Below, one piece after another: positions 26,413-35,482 of a stretch of 64,000 nucleotides of DNA (positions are counted from its first letter, which is position 1; each line of letters begins with the position of its first letter). The notes below the pieces were generated by a model, which worked only from the letters and a program-made list of their open reading frames with translations, was not told where the DNA came from and searched no databases. Source of the stretch: CAZIZT01 sp964544085 (GTDB lineage: Bacteria > Campylobacterota_A > Desulfurellia > Desulfurellales > Hippeaceae); contig CAZIZT010000028.1 in the NCBI GenBank assembly GCA_964544085.1, positions 49,386 through 113,385 on the forward strand, in the 5' to 3' direction. A program made the position numbers and the translations under genes.

Positions 26413-27660
26413 ATGGCTCTAATTGTCCAAAAGTACGGCGGGACCTCGGTTGGCAGCATAGAACGAATTAAGGTTGTGGCTCAACACATTAAGGAAACAC
26501 GCGATAAAGGCAACAGGGTGGTAGCCATAATATCGGCTATGGCAGGTGAGACAGACAAGCTGATTAACCTTGCAAAGGAGCTTTCTTCGAAGCCGAGCGA
26601 AAGAGAGATGGACCTTCTGCTTTCAAGCGGTGAGAGGATCTCCAGTGCCCTGGTTGCCATAAGGATAAATGCCATAGGTGGTAAGGCCATTGCCATGACG
26701 GGCAGGCAGTGCGGTATCATTACCGAGGATGTTCACACCAAGGCACGTATCAAATCGATAGACGCCAAGGCTATTTTCGATAAACTGGATCAGGACTACA
26801 TAGTTATCATTGCCGGATTTCAGGGGATTAGTGAGAAAACGGGTGATGTTACAACACTGGGCAGGGGTGGATCGGATACTACCGCCGTTGCCATTGCTGC
26901 TGCCCTGAAGGCGGATGTGTGTGAGATATACACCGATGTGGATGGTATTTACACGGCTGATCCGCGTATTGTAAAGAATGCAAGAAAGCTTGATAAGATT
27001 AGTTATGGTGAAATGATGGAGCTTGCGAGTCTGGGAGCGAAGGTGCTGCAGATAAGGTCTGTGGAGTTTGGCATGAAATATAACGTGCCCATTATGGTGC
27101 TGTCCAGCTTTACATTCAATCCGGGCACACTTGTCACAAAGGAGGATGAGAGTATGGAGAAAATACTTGTTTCGGGAGTTACATACGATAAGAACCAGGC
27201 AAGGCTGAAGATCAATAAGGTTAAGGATAGGCCGGGTGTTGCGTCGCGAATATTCAATACCATTGCGGATAACAATATCAATGTTGACGTGATTGTTCAG
27301 AATGTCAGTGACGATGGCACAACAACGGATATTTCCTTCACTGTTTCAAGGGACGATGCTGACAAAGCCTACGAATTATTGAAGCAGCTTGCCAGGGAAC
27401 TGGAAGCAGGAGAGGTAACGGTTAACAGGGATGTTGCCAAAGTCTCCGTTGTGGGCGTTGGTATGCGTTCCCATCCAGGTGTTGCAGCCAAGGCATTCGA
27501 TGCACTGGCAAAGGAAGGCATTAATATTAAGGCTATATCCACTTCCGAGATAAAGATTTCGTGTCTTATTGATGAGAAATACACCGAGCTGGCTGTAAGG
27601 GCGCTTCACGATGCCTTCAGGCTCGATCAGGAACCGGAACTGGATAAGAAGGAGGCTTAA
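26413..27660 (+). CDS. lysC: Aspartate kinase
   Basis: 415 residues. Phosphorylates aspartate, first step to lysine, threonine, methionine and diaminopimelate. KYGGTSVG with K7 begins the catalytic domain; TLGRGGSDTTAVAIA and YTDVDGIYTADPR follow; two ACT domains at the C-terminus (about 265-405) imply feedback control. A GTG at 26398 is open, but the ATG at 26413 has GGAGGT 7 bases upstream and starts at the family start. There is no room for a lysine riboswitch, because ftsK ends 15 bases before it. Confidence 0.96.
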   Translation: MALIVQKYGGTSVGSIERIKVVAQHIKETRDKGNRVVAIISAMAGETDKLINLAKELSSKPSEREMDLLLSSGERISSALVAIRINAIGGKAIAMTGRQCGIITEDVHTKARIKSIDAKAIFDKLDQDYIVIIAGFQGISEKTGDVTTLGRGGSDTTAVAIAAALKADVCEIYTDVDGIYTADPRIVKNARKLDKISYGEMMELASLGAKVLQIRSVEFGMKYNVPIMVLSSFTFNPGTLVTKEDESMEKILVSGVTYDKNQARLKINKVKDRPGVASRIFNTIADNNINVDVIVQNVSDDGTTTDISFTVSRDDADKAYELLKQLARELEAGEVTVNRDVAKVSVVGVGMRSHPGVAAKAFDALAKEGINIKAISTSEIKISCLIDEKYTELAVRALHDAFRLDQEPELDKKEA

Positions 27661-27684
27661 TGAGCTTCTAATTGGAGGTTTGCC

Positions 27685-28635
27685 ATGTTTTTGCTGGATT
27701 TTGAAAAGCCGCTGTACGAGATTGAAGAGAAAATAGAAAATTTGAGGAGAATGGCAAGCGAGAAAGGCATAGATGTGCTTGAAGAGATAGAGGCGCTTGA
27801 AAAGAAAAAGAATGAGATTATAAAGCGTGAATTCGAGAATCTGTCTGTTGATAAGATTGTTAGAATCGCCAGACATCCAAACAGGCCTTATACGCTTGAT
27901 TACGTTGAGCGTATAGTGGATGAGTTCACAGAGGTGCACGGCGATAGAAGGTTTGCTGATGATAAAGCCATAGTTACAGGTTTCGGTTATATTGATGGCC
28001 AGAAAGTTGCAATTATTGGGCATCAGAAGGGTAAGAACACCAAAGACAATCTGTATCGCAACTTTGGCATGGCAAACCCTGAAGGTTACAGGAAATCTCA
28101 GCGGGTGATGAGGCTTGCTGCCAAGTTCAACATACCGATTGTTACGTTTGTTGATACTCCCGGTGCATATCCCGGTATAGGAGCAGAAGAGCGCGGCCAG
28201 TCGGAGGCGATAGCAAGCAATCTCTACACCATGTTTGAAGTTGAAGTGCCCATTGTAGTTGTTGTTACAGGAGAAGGTGGTTCAGGTGGTGCGCTTGCCA
28301 TAGCAAGTGGCGATAGGATAGGAATGCTTGAGTTTGCCATCTATGGTGTTATATCGCCTGAAGGCTGCTCATCAATCCTGTGGCGTGATACAGAGCACTC
28401 GATTGATGCAGCAAAGGCTATGAGGATAACTTCCAGGGATCTATATGAGCTGGGAGTTATTGATGAGATTATAAAAGAACCACTTGGCGGTGCTCACAGG
28501 GATTATGATAAAGCTGCAGAATACGTAAAGGAGTTTATAACAAAGAGTTTTGAGGAGCTGTTACCTTTGCCTAAAAAGAAGCTGCTGGAGAGAAGATGGA
28601 AGAAGTGGAGAAGCATGACAACGCAGTTTCTGTAG
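27685..28635 (+). CDS. accA: Acetyl-CoA carboxylase carboxyltransferase subunit alpha
   Basis: 316 residues, full length. With AccD it transfers carboxyl from biotin to acetyl-CoA to make malonyl-CoA. Motifs: RHPNRPYTLDY, EVHGDRRFADDKAIVTG, VDTPGAYPGIGAEERGQSEAIA, VTGEGGSGGALAI and SPEGCSSILWRD. A strong GGAGG ribosome site precedes the ATG. accD is not in the window. Overlaps pheA by 40 bases. Confidence 0.97.
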   Translation: MFLLDFEKPLYEIEEKIENLRRMASEKGIDVLEEIEALEKKKNEIIKREFENLSVDKIVRIARHPNRPYTLDYVERIVDEFTEVHGDRRFADDKAIVTGFGYIDGQKVAIIGHQKGKNTKDNLYRNFGMANPEGYRKSQRVMRLAAKFNIPIVTFVDTPGAYPGIGAEERGQSEAIASNLYTMFEVEVPIVVVVTGEGGSGGALAIASGDRIGMLEFAIYGVISPEGCSSILWRDTEHSIDAAKAMRITSRDLYELGVIDEIIKEPLGGAHRDYDKAAEYVKEFITKSFEELLPLPKKKLLERRWKKWRSMTTQFL

Positions 28636-29705
28636 AGGAACTTAGCAGGTTAAGAGAAGAGATATCTCGTCTTGATAGACGGATAATAGAGCTGCTGGAT
28701 GAGCGGGCAAAGCTTGTAAAGGAGGTTGGCAGGCTAAAAAGACGCTCCGGTTTACCGTTTTATGCTCCCGATAGGGAGAACCACATATACCGAATGATAG
28801 AGGATGCTGCAAGTGGCGAGTTTCCAAAGAAGAGCCTGCGGGTTATTTTCCGGGAGATAATGAGTGCCTCTATAAAGCTGGAAGAGCCGCTGGTTATCAG
28901 CTATTTGGGGCCAGAAGCCACCTTTACACACCAGGCTGCCATTGAGCGCTTCGGGTTGTCTTTGCACTATATCCCGGAGGAGTCGATCGAGGATGTGTTC
29001 ATGGATGTTGAGGCTGAAAGGGCCGATTTCGGCGTTGTGCCTATTGAGAACTCCATAGAGGGTGTTGTTAGCTATACGCTGGATATGTTTGTAAACTCCT
29101 CTGTAAAAATAGTCTCGGAAATAATTATCGATATCCATCACAATCTGCTTTCCAAATCGTCTCGTCTTGAGGATATCAAAGCCATCTACTCGCATCCCAA
29201 TGCCCTGGGGCAGTGTAAAAGCTGGATAAGAAAGCATCTTCCAAATGTACCGTTGTTTGAGACCACATCTACAGCCAAAGCAGCTAAGATAGCTGAAAAG
29301 GAACCCACCGCTGCTGCAATAGCATCTCAGGCAGCAGCCGATATATACGGTTTGAATGTGCTTGCAAGGGGCATAGAGGATAAGATTGATAATATTACCC
29401 GTTTCCTTGTTATAGGCAAGCAGATACCTGCAAAGAGTGGCAATGACAAAACTTCGTTTATGTTCACTATCAAGGATAGGGTGGGAGCGCTATACCACAT
29501 TTTGGAACCATTCTATCGCAATGGTATTAATCTAACACGTATTGAATCGAGACCCTCACGCCAGAAGAGCTTCTCTTACATCTTCTATGTGGATATTGAG
29601 GGACACATAAGCGATGAGAGGGTAAAAAACGCCCTGGCTGAGATGGAGAAGTACACGGTAATGTTGAAAATACTCGGTTCATATCCGAAAAGTATGCGTT
29701 CTTAG
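28596..29705 (+). CDS. pheA: Bifunctional chorismate mutase / prephenate dehydratase
   Basis: 369 residues. AroQ-type chorismate mutase at the N-terminus (about 10-95, LREEISRLDRRIIELLDERAKLVKEVGRLK), prephenate dehydratase in the middle (YLGPEATFTHQAAI, VPIENSIEGVV, TRFLVIG), and an ACT domain (about 280-360, with ESRPSR) for phenylalanine feedback. It makes phenylpyruvate. Its 3' end overlaps the end of the convergent glycosyltransferase gene by 27 bases. Confidence 0.95.
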   Translation: MEEVEKHDNAVSVEELSRLREEISRLDRRIIELLDERAKLVKEVGRLKRRSGLPFYAPDRENHIYRMIEDAASGEFPKKSLRVIFREIMSASIKLEEPLVISYLGPEATFTHQAAIERFGLSLHYIPEESIEDVFMDVEAERADFGVVPIENSIEGVVSYTLDMFVNSSVKIVSEIIIDIHHNLLSKSSRLEDIKAIYSHPNALGQCKSWIRKHLPNVPLFETTSTAKAAKIAEKEPTAAAIASQAAADIYGLNVLARGIEDKIDNITRFLVIGKQIPAKSGNDKTSFMFTIKDRVGALYHILEPFYRNGINLTRIESRPSRQKSFSYIFYVDIEGHISDERVKNALAEMEKYTVMLKILGSYPKSMRS

Positions 29706-30752
29706 GTTTTTTAAGAGAAGCTCGCTGTAGAGCCTTGCATACTCGGCTGCCATTCTGCACGGTGAGTAGAGTTCCCTGTCAAAATTCACTTCAATTGTTT
29801 TGCTAAGCATTTCTATGATGGCTTTTTTGAGGGCCTCCTTGTTGTTGGGCGGAATAAGTATGCCATTTTTTGCGATTATGTAGGGTGCGCTTCCAATATT
29901 TGTTGCAATGACAGGTATTGAGCAGGCAAGCGCCTCCTTAATTACCCCCTGTGAGCCCTCCCCGTAGCGAGATGGAACAACAAGAAAACGGCTTGCAGAG
30001 TAGACCGGTCTTGGATCTTCCAGGTATCCGGTGAAAACCACTTTATCTTTTATGCCGAGCCTTTCTGCATCTCTTTTGAGCTGTTCAAGTTCACCTGCAC
30101 CGGCAATTATTAATTTCAGTCTCTCTACGTTCACTTCGGCAAATGCCTCAAGCAACAGATCCTGAGCTTTCATCTCTCCAATTTTGCCCACGCTGCAGAT
30201 GTAGTCGTATTCGCTGTCCAGCTTTAAGATAGCAAGTGCTTCATCTCTGGATGGGCACGTTACGAAACGTTCATCCAGGGCACTCTCTATCCAGACAAGC
30301 TGCTCTATCTTTAAGAAACTCAATTGTTTCAAAATAGAGCGACTTACAGCAACCACCCTGTCAAAAAACCGATACTTTGCCTTCGCCGTAAATCTGGGTT
30401 GTATGCTTACCCTTCTTGTGGCTACAATGGCTTTTACAAAGGGTTTCAAGAGCAAAGCGTAGTTGGCTGCCATACCGGTATGCGCGTGTATTAGATCGAT
30501 AGAATATTGCTTAACGACACGGATGAGTGCAGAAAGTGTTGGGATGTCTACTCCGCTTGAAAAGGGCACCTTGATAACATTTTCTCTGTTCTTGAAGAGA
30601 TTTTCTGTTTCGCTTTCCTTACGAATGGCTATGATGGATTCAAAATTTGGTGGTAGGGAATCGACGAGTAATCTAAGCTGCTTCTCACCGCCGCCGATTC
30701 GCTTCTCGGTGTCTATGTGTAGTATTTTATATTTTTCTGTAGACGGCTCCAT
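29679..30752 (-). CDS. Glycosyltransferase family 4
   Basis: 357 residues from the ATG at 30752; the open frame upstream to 30830 lies inside the deacetylase gene and does not resemble the family. GT-B fold: N-terminal HIDTEKRIGGGEKQLRLL nucleotide-sugar loop, HAHTG, and the C-terminal donor site with VGKIGEMKAQDLLLEAF, GEGSQGVIKEALACSIPVIAT. Last gene of a minus-strand LPS/surface-sugar group; probably adds a sugar to LPS core or O-chain. Acceptor and donor unknown. Confidence 0.88.
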   Translation of the reverse strand: MEPSTEKYKILHIDTEKRIGGGEKQLRLLVDSLPPNFESIIAIRKESETENLFKNRENVIKVPFSSGVDIPTLSALIRVVKQYSIDLIHAHTGMAANYALLLKPFVKAIVATRRVSIQPRFTAKAKYRFFDRVVAVSRSILKQLSFLKIEQLVWIESALDERFVTCPSRDEALAILKLDSEYDYICSVGKIGEMKAQDLLLEAFAEVNVERLKLIIAGAGELEQLKRDAERLGIKDKVVFTGYLEDPRPVYSASRFLVVPSRYGEGSQGVIKEALACSIPVIATNIGSAPYIIAKNGILIPPNNKEALKKAIIEMLSKTIEVNFDRELYSPCRMAAEYARLYSELLLKNLRTHTFRI

Positions 30753-31836
30753 ATGCCTTAGCCAGTAGCTTGTTGGAGTAGAGCCTGATTCGCGATTTGA
30801 ACCAGTCAAGGTCTTTCTTCCATACCCCAAAACGTTTTATGTGAAGTGGAGAGTCACCAAAACCGTTTGATCCGGCGCGTGTGGTAAATAAATACCTGTA
30901 TCCGAGCGATTTTGCTATCTCCAGTGATGTATCGTTGTACGCACCCCAAGGCCATGCAAAGGCATCGCAGCGTTTTTTCATCTCCCAGCCTACCTCTCCT
31001 CTGGCGACATCAAGCTCTGTTCTTATGCGCATTTTCATCTGTTCGTCTGTTTCGAATTTGCCAATCCTGCCGTTTTTTCTTGTGTAGTTATCAACGATGG
31101 ATTCCAGCTTTTCTCTCCATTGTGCTGTTTTGAAAAACTCTATGTATCCGTGCGTCGCAACATACTCCGCAAGCTCATCCCTTAGCTCTTTGTCGGCTTC
31201 GAATTGCCTTGCGGCAAGTTCTGGTTTCCTGTGGAAATCTGGTGTTCCATAGCGCTCATCGCCTTTTACCATGTGCCATGCGGATAACCTGTCACGTGGT
31301 CGATTGAAATCCACTATGCTGTCCGATGCGTACACCTTTCTATGGAATTTGCTGTGGGGTTGAATATCAAACACGCCACTTTGCTCCATTTGTCTTAACT
31401 CCATCCAGCAAAGCCTGGGAAATTTTCTCTTTTTTGCTCCATCTTCAATGACAATCTGGCCAGAACAGTCGGGCAGTCTCTCCTTTGGAATTCTGCCGGA
31501 GTAGTAATCATCGAGATTCAATCCCACAAATTCGTCCTCTTCAACATTCCATGTCACCACAAACAGTATAGCCTTAAAGCCATACTTTTTTAGCAGGGGA
31601 TAGGCATAGACCCAGGTGTCCAGATATCCGTCATCGAAGGTGATGAGAATAGCCTTGTCAAAGCTCTTTTTCCCTGTTTTCATAAATTCCGCAAGCTCCT
31701 GTTTATCTATGGAGACGTAGCCCTCCTCTTTGAGGTACTTTAGATGTGCTTCGAATAGTTCGGGTGGTATGGACAATACGTCATTGTCGTAATTGATCCT
31801 GTGGTAAAGCAACACAGGTACACTTGTGGCAGCCAT
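30727..31836 (-). CDS. Polysaccharide deacetylase (NodB-fold) family protein
   Basis: 369 residues with GGGGAG ribosome site. VPVLLYHRI and ITFDDGYLDTWVYAYPLLKKYGFKA are the NodB metal-binding start (Asp-Asp of TFDDG); a later FAWPWGAYNDTSLEIAKSLGYR completes the fold. A roughly 150-residue insert between them is longer than in simple deacetylases. There is no signal peptide, so it may act on a cytoplasmic lipid-linked sugar. Placed between glycosyltransferases, which suggests deacetylation of a surface sugar. Confidence 0.85.
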   Translation of the reverse strand: MAATSVPVLLYHRINYDNDVLSIPPELFEAHLKYLKEEGYVSIDKQELAEFMKTGKKSFDKAILITFDDGYLDTWVYAYPLLKKYGFKAILFVVTWNVEEDEFVGLNLDDYYSGRIPKERLPDCSGQIVIEDGAKKRKFPRLCWMELRQMEQSGVFDIQPHSKFHRKVYASDSIVDFNRPRDRLSAWHMVKGDERYGTPDFHRKPELAARQFEADKELRDELAEYVATHGYIEFFKTAQWREKLESIVDNYTRKNGRIGKFETDEQMKMRIRTELDVARGEVGWEMKKRCDAFAWPWGAYNDTSLEIAKSLGYRYLFTTRAGSNGFGDSPLHIKRFGVWKKDLDWFKSRIRLYSNKLLAKAYGAVYRKI

Positions 31837-31838
31837 AG

Positions 31839-32807
31839 TTACTCCCCGATCAGTTTTTTTACGCCCTCGAATACGGAGAGAGCGTCAATCTCTTTCATGC
31901 AGGCGTGATCATTTCTGGGGCATCTGTTTGTGCCATGCAACGAACAGGGTCTACACGTTAGCTCTCTGTTTTCTATAACGAGGCTTTTTTCGCTTTTGGG
32001 AAAGAATCCAAATCCTTCCACGGTAGGACCGAATATGGCTACAACCGGCTTATCGAGCGCAACAGCCATGTGCATCAAAGCTGAGTCGTTGGAGACCACG
32101 ATATCGCAATCAGCCATGCAGGAAGCGGTTTGCCTGATGCTGAGTTTACCTGTTAGATTGAGTACCGATTCACATGCTTTAGACAATCTTTTGCCTATAC
32201 TCTCTTCATCTTTTGATCCGAACAAAACTATGGAGGCTCCGCAATTTTCGTGTAACATGCCTATCAACTCTTCAAACCCATCGATTCGCCATCGCTTTGT
32301 TTCCCATTTTGCTCCTGCTGCGATGCCTACTATGGGCCTTTTTAACCCGAGGTTTGCTTTTTCCACAAACAACCTGGGCTTGAAACTGTAATCTGCGCCT
32401 ATCAGGTCGAGCTGATCATCGATATTGTATCGGGTTTTTCGTTTTCGGGCAACCGGTTTTAATATCGGATAGACCAGGCTCAACCTGTAGAGTGTGTGTT
32501 TTTTTACGCGTTTTATTTGCTTCGGCTGCAACAGATAGCCAAGCAGCATGCTCCTTGGGTTCTTATGCAGATCAAAAACACAATCAAAACCAAGATTGAT
32601 GCGTTTTGCATATACAGGCAGACTTTCATTGTCTTTTAAACCAAATACACCGTTTAGATAAGGTTGATCTTCAAGGAGTTCTGCAAATTGATGCTTTGTG
32701 GCATAATAGATCTCGGCTTCCGGGTATCTCTCCCGCAGTGCAACGAGGAATGCGGTTGTGGTGATAATATCGCCCAGCGATGAGAAGCGCACAACAAGAA
32801 ACCTCAT
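31839..32807 (-). CDS. ADP-heptose:LPS heptosyltransferase-like (glycosyltransferase family 9)
   Basis: 322 residues. RFSSLGDIITTTAFLVALRERYP at the N-terminus and DCDIVVSNDSALMHMAVALDKPVVAIFGPT near the C-terminus are the GT9 signatures. A cysteine cluster in the last 50 residues (LTCRPCSLHGTNRCPRN...C) resembles that of WaaF-like proteins. Adds heptose to LPS inner core. Overlaps the upstream heptosyltransferase gene by 4 bases. Confidence 0.9.
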   Translation of the reverse strand: MRFLVVRFSSLGDIITTTAFLVALRERYPEAEIYYATKHQFAELLEDQPYLNGVFGLKDNESLPVYAKRINLGFDCVFDLHKNPRSMLLGYLLQPKQIKRVKKHTLYRLSLVYPILKPVARKRKTRYNIDDQLDLIGADYSFKPRLFVEKANLGLKRPIVGIAAGAKWETKRWRIDGFEELIGMLHENCGASIVLFGSKDEESIGKRLSKACESVLNLTGKLSIRQTASCMADCDIVVSNDSALMHMAVALDKPVVAIFGPTVEGFGFFPKSEKSLVIENRELTCRPCSLHGTNRCPRNDHACMKEIDALSVFEGVKKLIGE

Positions 32808-33820
32808 AACAGCTCAAAAGCGGCATCTATCACCATCTGGGGTTTGATATCAAGCATGCATCTGAAGTGCTTCTTGTGGCAGGAGACGCTACCATGCTTC
32901 CCGCACGGTCTACACTCAAGGTTGTTAATCTCAACTATTCTGTGCTTATCACTAAGGGGGTAGAAGCCGAACTCAGGTACCGTAGGGCCATATATGTCAA
33001 TGGTGGGTATGTTGTATGCGCTTGCTATGTGCACTGGTGCAGAGTCGTTGGTTATGAGCAGATCGAGCCTCGATATAGCATAGAACATATCCTTTATCGT
33101 TGTTTTACCGGCAAGATTAATGATCTTATCGTTGTTGTTTTTGATATATTCGGCTCTTTCGAGATCCTTCTGTGTTCCAAACAGGATCACTGTTGCACCT
33201 TCATCGGTTAGCCTTTTCGCTACCTCTCTGTAGTACTTTTTGGGCCAGCGTTTTGTTGGCCAGACAGATGAAGGATTGATACCAACAAGCTTGCTGTTAC
33301 GGTTTACACTGTAAGCCTCAAAGACACCTTCTATGAATTTACGGTTGTCCTCGGAATAGTAGAGCTTTATGTCCTTCACTATTTTGTCAAACCCCAGTGG
33401 CTCCACGAGCTTTAGTAATCTGTCACGTTCGTGCAGCTTCTTTTCCTTTCTTACCCGGTGCGTATAGACGAAACTTATATCTGCCTCATGGAAGCCAATT
33501 CTCATGGGTGAGCCGCTGAGCAAACTAATGAGGGAGCTTCTAAAGCTCAAGTGGGGTGAAATAACAACATCAAACTTGAAAGCTCTTACGGATTTGATTA
33601 TGCGAGAAAGACCCATTATGCCATTGTCGCTTCCGTGCTTGTCGTAGGTAATAATGCTGTCAACCTTGCTGTTCAATGTAAATACATCCCTGTTTGCAGG
33701 TATTATCAGGACAGACAGAAAGGCTTCCGGATCGTTTTCCTTGATTGTTTCCACAATGGGTTCGGTGAGTATCGTGTCCCCAAGAAAAGCAGTCTGAATA
33801 ATCAGATAGCGCCTAATCAT
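32804..33820 (-). CDS. ADP-heptose:LPS heptosyltransferase (WaaF-like, glycosyltransferase family 9)
   Basis: 338 residues from the ATG at 33820; an upstream start at 33859 would add residues translated from the terminator region. QTAFLGDTILTEPIVETIKE and DLLITNDSAPVHIASAYNIPTIDIYGPT are GT9 signatures, with GINPSSVWPTKRWP between and a Cys-rich end (LECRPCGKHGSVSCHK). First gene of the LPS group. No Shine-Dalgarno; a TATTAT box 9 bases before the ATG (minus strand) would give a near-leaderless mRNA. Confidence 0.9.
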   Translation of the reverse strand: MIRRYLIIQTAFLGDTILTEPIVETIKENDPEAFLSVLIIPANRDVFTLNSKVDSIITYDKHGSDNGIMGLSRIIKSVRAFKFDVVISPHLSFRSSLISLLSGSPMRIGFHEADISFVYTHRVRKEKKLHERDRLLKLVEPLGFDKIVKDIKLYYSEDNRKFIEGVFEAYSVNRNSKLVGINPSSVWPTKRWPKKYYREVAKRLTDEGATVILFGTQKDLERAEYIKNNNDKIINLAGKTTIKDMFYAISRLDLLITNDSAPVHIASAYNIPTIDIYGPTVPEFGFYPLSDKHRIVEINNLECRPCGKHGSVSCHKKHFRCMLDIKPQMVIDAAFELL

Positions 33821-33856
33821 ATCCGGTTTATAATACAAAAAAGACGGGTAAAAATA

Positions 33857-33900
33857 CACAAAAAAAGCTCCTGCACAAAGCGGGTTGTACAGGAGCTTTG
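33857..33900 (-). terminator. Rho-independent terminator of glnA
   Basis: On the minus strand AAAGCTCCTG and CAGGAGCTTT (33890-33899 and 33864-33873) pair perfectly, extended inward by a mismatch and four more pairs, then a run of seven T on the minus strand (33857-33863 region). It starts about 30 bases after the glnA stop codon and separates glnA from the LPS group. Confidence 0.9.
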
Positions 33901-33929
33901 GGCTGGGACCGGGGAGCTTATGTGCTCCT

Positions 33930-35342
33930 TTATACGTCCCAGTACAGATAAAACTCGCCGGGGTGTGGCAGCGAATTTATGAATTTTATCTCATTTTCAC
34001 GCTTGTAATCTATCCATGCCCTTATGATATCCTCGGTGAAAACGCCGCCTTTAAGCAGGAATTCGTAATCGTTTTCCAGCGCATTTATCGCTTCCTCCAG
34101 GTTTGCTGGAGCCTTTTCAATGTTGGCAAGCTCCTCTGGCGGTAGGTCGTAGATGTTTTTATCCAGCGGCTCACCCGGATCTATCTTGTTTACTATACCG
34201 TCCAATCCTGCCATCATCATTGCTGAGAAAGCCAGGTATGGGTTTGCAGTTGGATCGGGGAAGCGAACCTCGATCCTCTTTGCCTTTGGCGAGGGTGAGT
34301 ACATGGGTATTCTTACAGCAGCACTTCTGTTCCTTGAAGAATAGGCAAGGTTGATAGGTGCCTCGAATCCGGGAACGAGTCTCTTGTATGAATTTACCGT
34401 TGGATTGGTGAAGGCAGCCAGCGCCTTCCCGTGTTTCAAGATACCGCCGATATAGTAAAGAGCAAGCTCACTCAAACCGGCATACCCATTTCCGGCAAAG
34501 AGCGGTTTTCCGTCTTTCCATAGGCTCTGATGGGTATGCATTCCTGTGCCGTTGTCGCCTGCGAGTGGCTTAGGCATAAATGTCACGGTTTTTCCATACA
34601 TCAGAGCTACATTCTTGACAATGTACTTGTATTTCAGCACATTATCTGCCTGTCTTGTCAAGGATGCAAAACGTATATCAATCTCCGCCTGTCCTGCTGT
34701 TGCCACCTCGTGATGGTGAGCCTCGACTTCGATATTTGCCCTTTCCAGCTCAAGCACCATTTCGCTTCTTATATCCTGGAGACTGTCTGTTGGTGGAACA
34801 GGGAAATAACCCTCCTTGTGCCTGATCTTGTGCCCAAGGTTCGGATCTTCGTCCCTTGCCGTATTCCAGATGCCCTCCATGGAGTCAACCCTGTAGAATG
34901 ATGTATTGGACTCAACTTCGTATCTCACATCATCGAAAATGAAGAACTCAAGCTCTGGGCCAAAGTATGCTGTATCGGCAATACCCGTTTCTTTTAAGTA
35001 TTCCTCTGCTCTTTTTGCCACTGTTCTTGGATGTCTTTCGTAATGTTCTCTTGTGATCGGGTCTACAACATCGCAGATAAGATTGAGTGTCTTTTCTTCG
35101 GTAAATGGATCTTCAAACGCTGTTGACGGATCTGGAACGACGAGCATGTCGCTTTCGTTTATTGTTTTCCAGCCGCGAATGGATGAGCCATCGAACCCTA
35201 CTCCTTCCTCAAAAACATCCTCGGTAATCACATGGGCTGGTACACTAAAGTGCTGCCAGGTGCCCAGCAGGTCAACAAATTTTAGGTCGACGATCTTGAT
35301 TTCCTCTTCTTCGATCTTCTTAACGATCTCTTTTGGTGTCAT
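33930..35342 (-). CDS. glnA: Glutamine synthetase type I
   Basis: 470 residues, the length of dodecameric GSI-beta. Makes glutamine from glutamate, ammonia and ATP. DGSSIRGW, the catalytic FGPELEFF and HHEVATAGQAEID segments, and KPLAGDNGTGMHTHQSLW are present. The adenylylation region reads PIDKNIYDLP-like (LDKNIYDLPPEE), so control by GlnE is plausible. Strong ribosome site (GGAGGG). Expressed from a sigma-54 promoter at 35378-35392, with a NifA-like activator gene divergent from it and its own terminator downstream. Confidence 0.97.
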   Translation of the reverse strand: MTPKEIVKKIEEEEIKIVDLKFVDLLGTWQHFSVPAHVITEDVFEEGVGFDGSSIRGWKTINESDMLVVPDPSTAFEDPFTEEKTLNLICDVVDPITREHYERHPRTVAKRAEEYLKETGIADTAYFGPELEFFIFDDVRYEVESNTSFYRVDSMEGIWNTARDEDPNLGHKIRHKEGYFPVPPTDSLQDIRSEMVLELERANIEVEAHHHEVATAGQAEIDIRFASLTRQADNVLKYKYIVKNVALMYGKTVTFMPKPLAGDNGTGMHTHQSLWKDGKPLFAGNGYAGLSELALYYIGGILKHGKALAAFTNPTVNSYKRLVPGFEAPINLAYSSRNRSAAVRIPMYSPSPKAKRIEVRFPDPTANPYLAFSAMMMAGLDGIVNKIDPGEPLDKNIYDLPPEELANIEKAPANLEEAINALENDYEFLLKGGVFTEDIIRAWIDYKRENEIKFINSLPHPGEFYLYWDV

Positions 35343-35377
35343 CTTACCCTCCTACATTTTTTGTTGCTTTTGTTTAA

Positions 35378-35392
35378 GCAATATGCGTTCCA
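35378..35392 (-). promoter_or_regulatory. Sigma-54 (RpoN) promoter of glnA
   Basis: Minus strand reads TGGAACG-CATA-TTGC, followed by T. It matches TGGCACG-N4-TTGCT at all but one base and keeps the invariant GG-N10-GC spacing. The expected start lies near 35366, leaving about a 24-base leader with the Shine-Dalgarno. Confidence 0.88.
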
Positions 35393-35393
35393 T

Positions 35394-35407
35394 GCTTGTT
35401 TGCAAGC
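35394..35407. repeat. Short inverted repeat beside the glnA sigma-54 promoter
   Basis: GCTTG (35394-35398) and CAAGC (35403-35407) flank TTTG, one base upstream of the -24 element. Too close to the promoter for a usual enhancer site; could be an operator or chance. Confidence 0.3.
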
Positions 35408-35445
35408 CAGTTTACAACATCAATGCGTGGGAAAGTGAGCATAGT

Positions 35446-35474
35446 TTGCATTTTTGGCTACAATTTTGTATACA
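35446..35474 (+). promoter_or_regulatory. Possible sigma-70-type promoter of the NifA-like gene
   Basis: TTGCAT (35446-35451), a 17-base spacer and TATACA (35469-35474) point toward the activator gene. The start site would fall at its ATG (35482). Both boxes are imperfect, and the -10 lies inside the TGT-N10-ACA element, which would allow autoregulation. Confidence 0.35.
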
Positions 35475-35482
35475 TTGTAACA
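35467..35482. promoter_or_regulatory. NifA-type upstream activator sequence (TGT-N10-ACA)
   Basis: TGT (35467-35469), ten bases, ACA (35480-35482). Its centre is about 108 bases upstream of the predicted glnA start site, the usual distance for a NifA binding site. It also overlaps the start codon of the NifA-like gene. Binding is inferred from the match and the NifA-like helix-turn-helix next door. Confidence 0.55.

Noticed and set aside
35394..35407. Inverted repeat next to the glnA promoter as the enhancer site of the activator
   Set aside because: It lies one base from the -24 element, too close for DNA looping; the TGT-N10-ACA further upstream is better placed.
35053..35481. Upstream extension of the NifA-like frame into glnA
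   Set aside because: It is glnA antisense; the GAF homology starts after the ATG at 35482.
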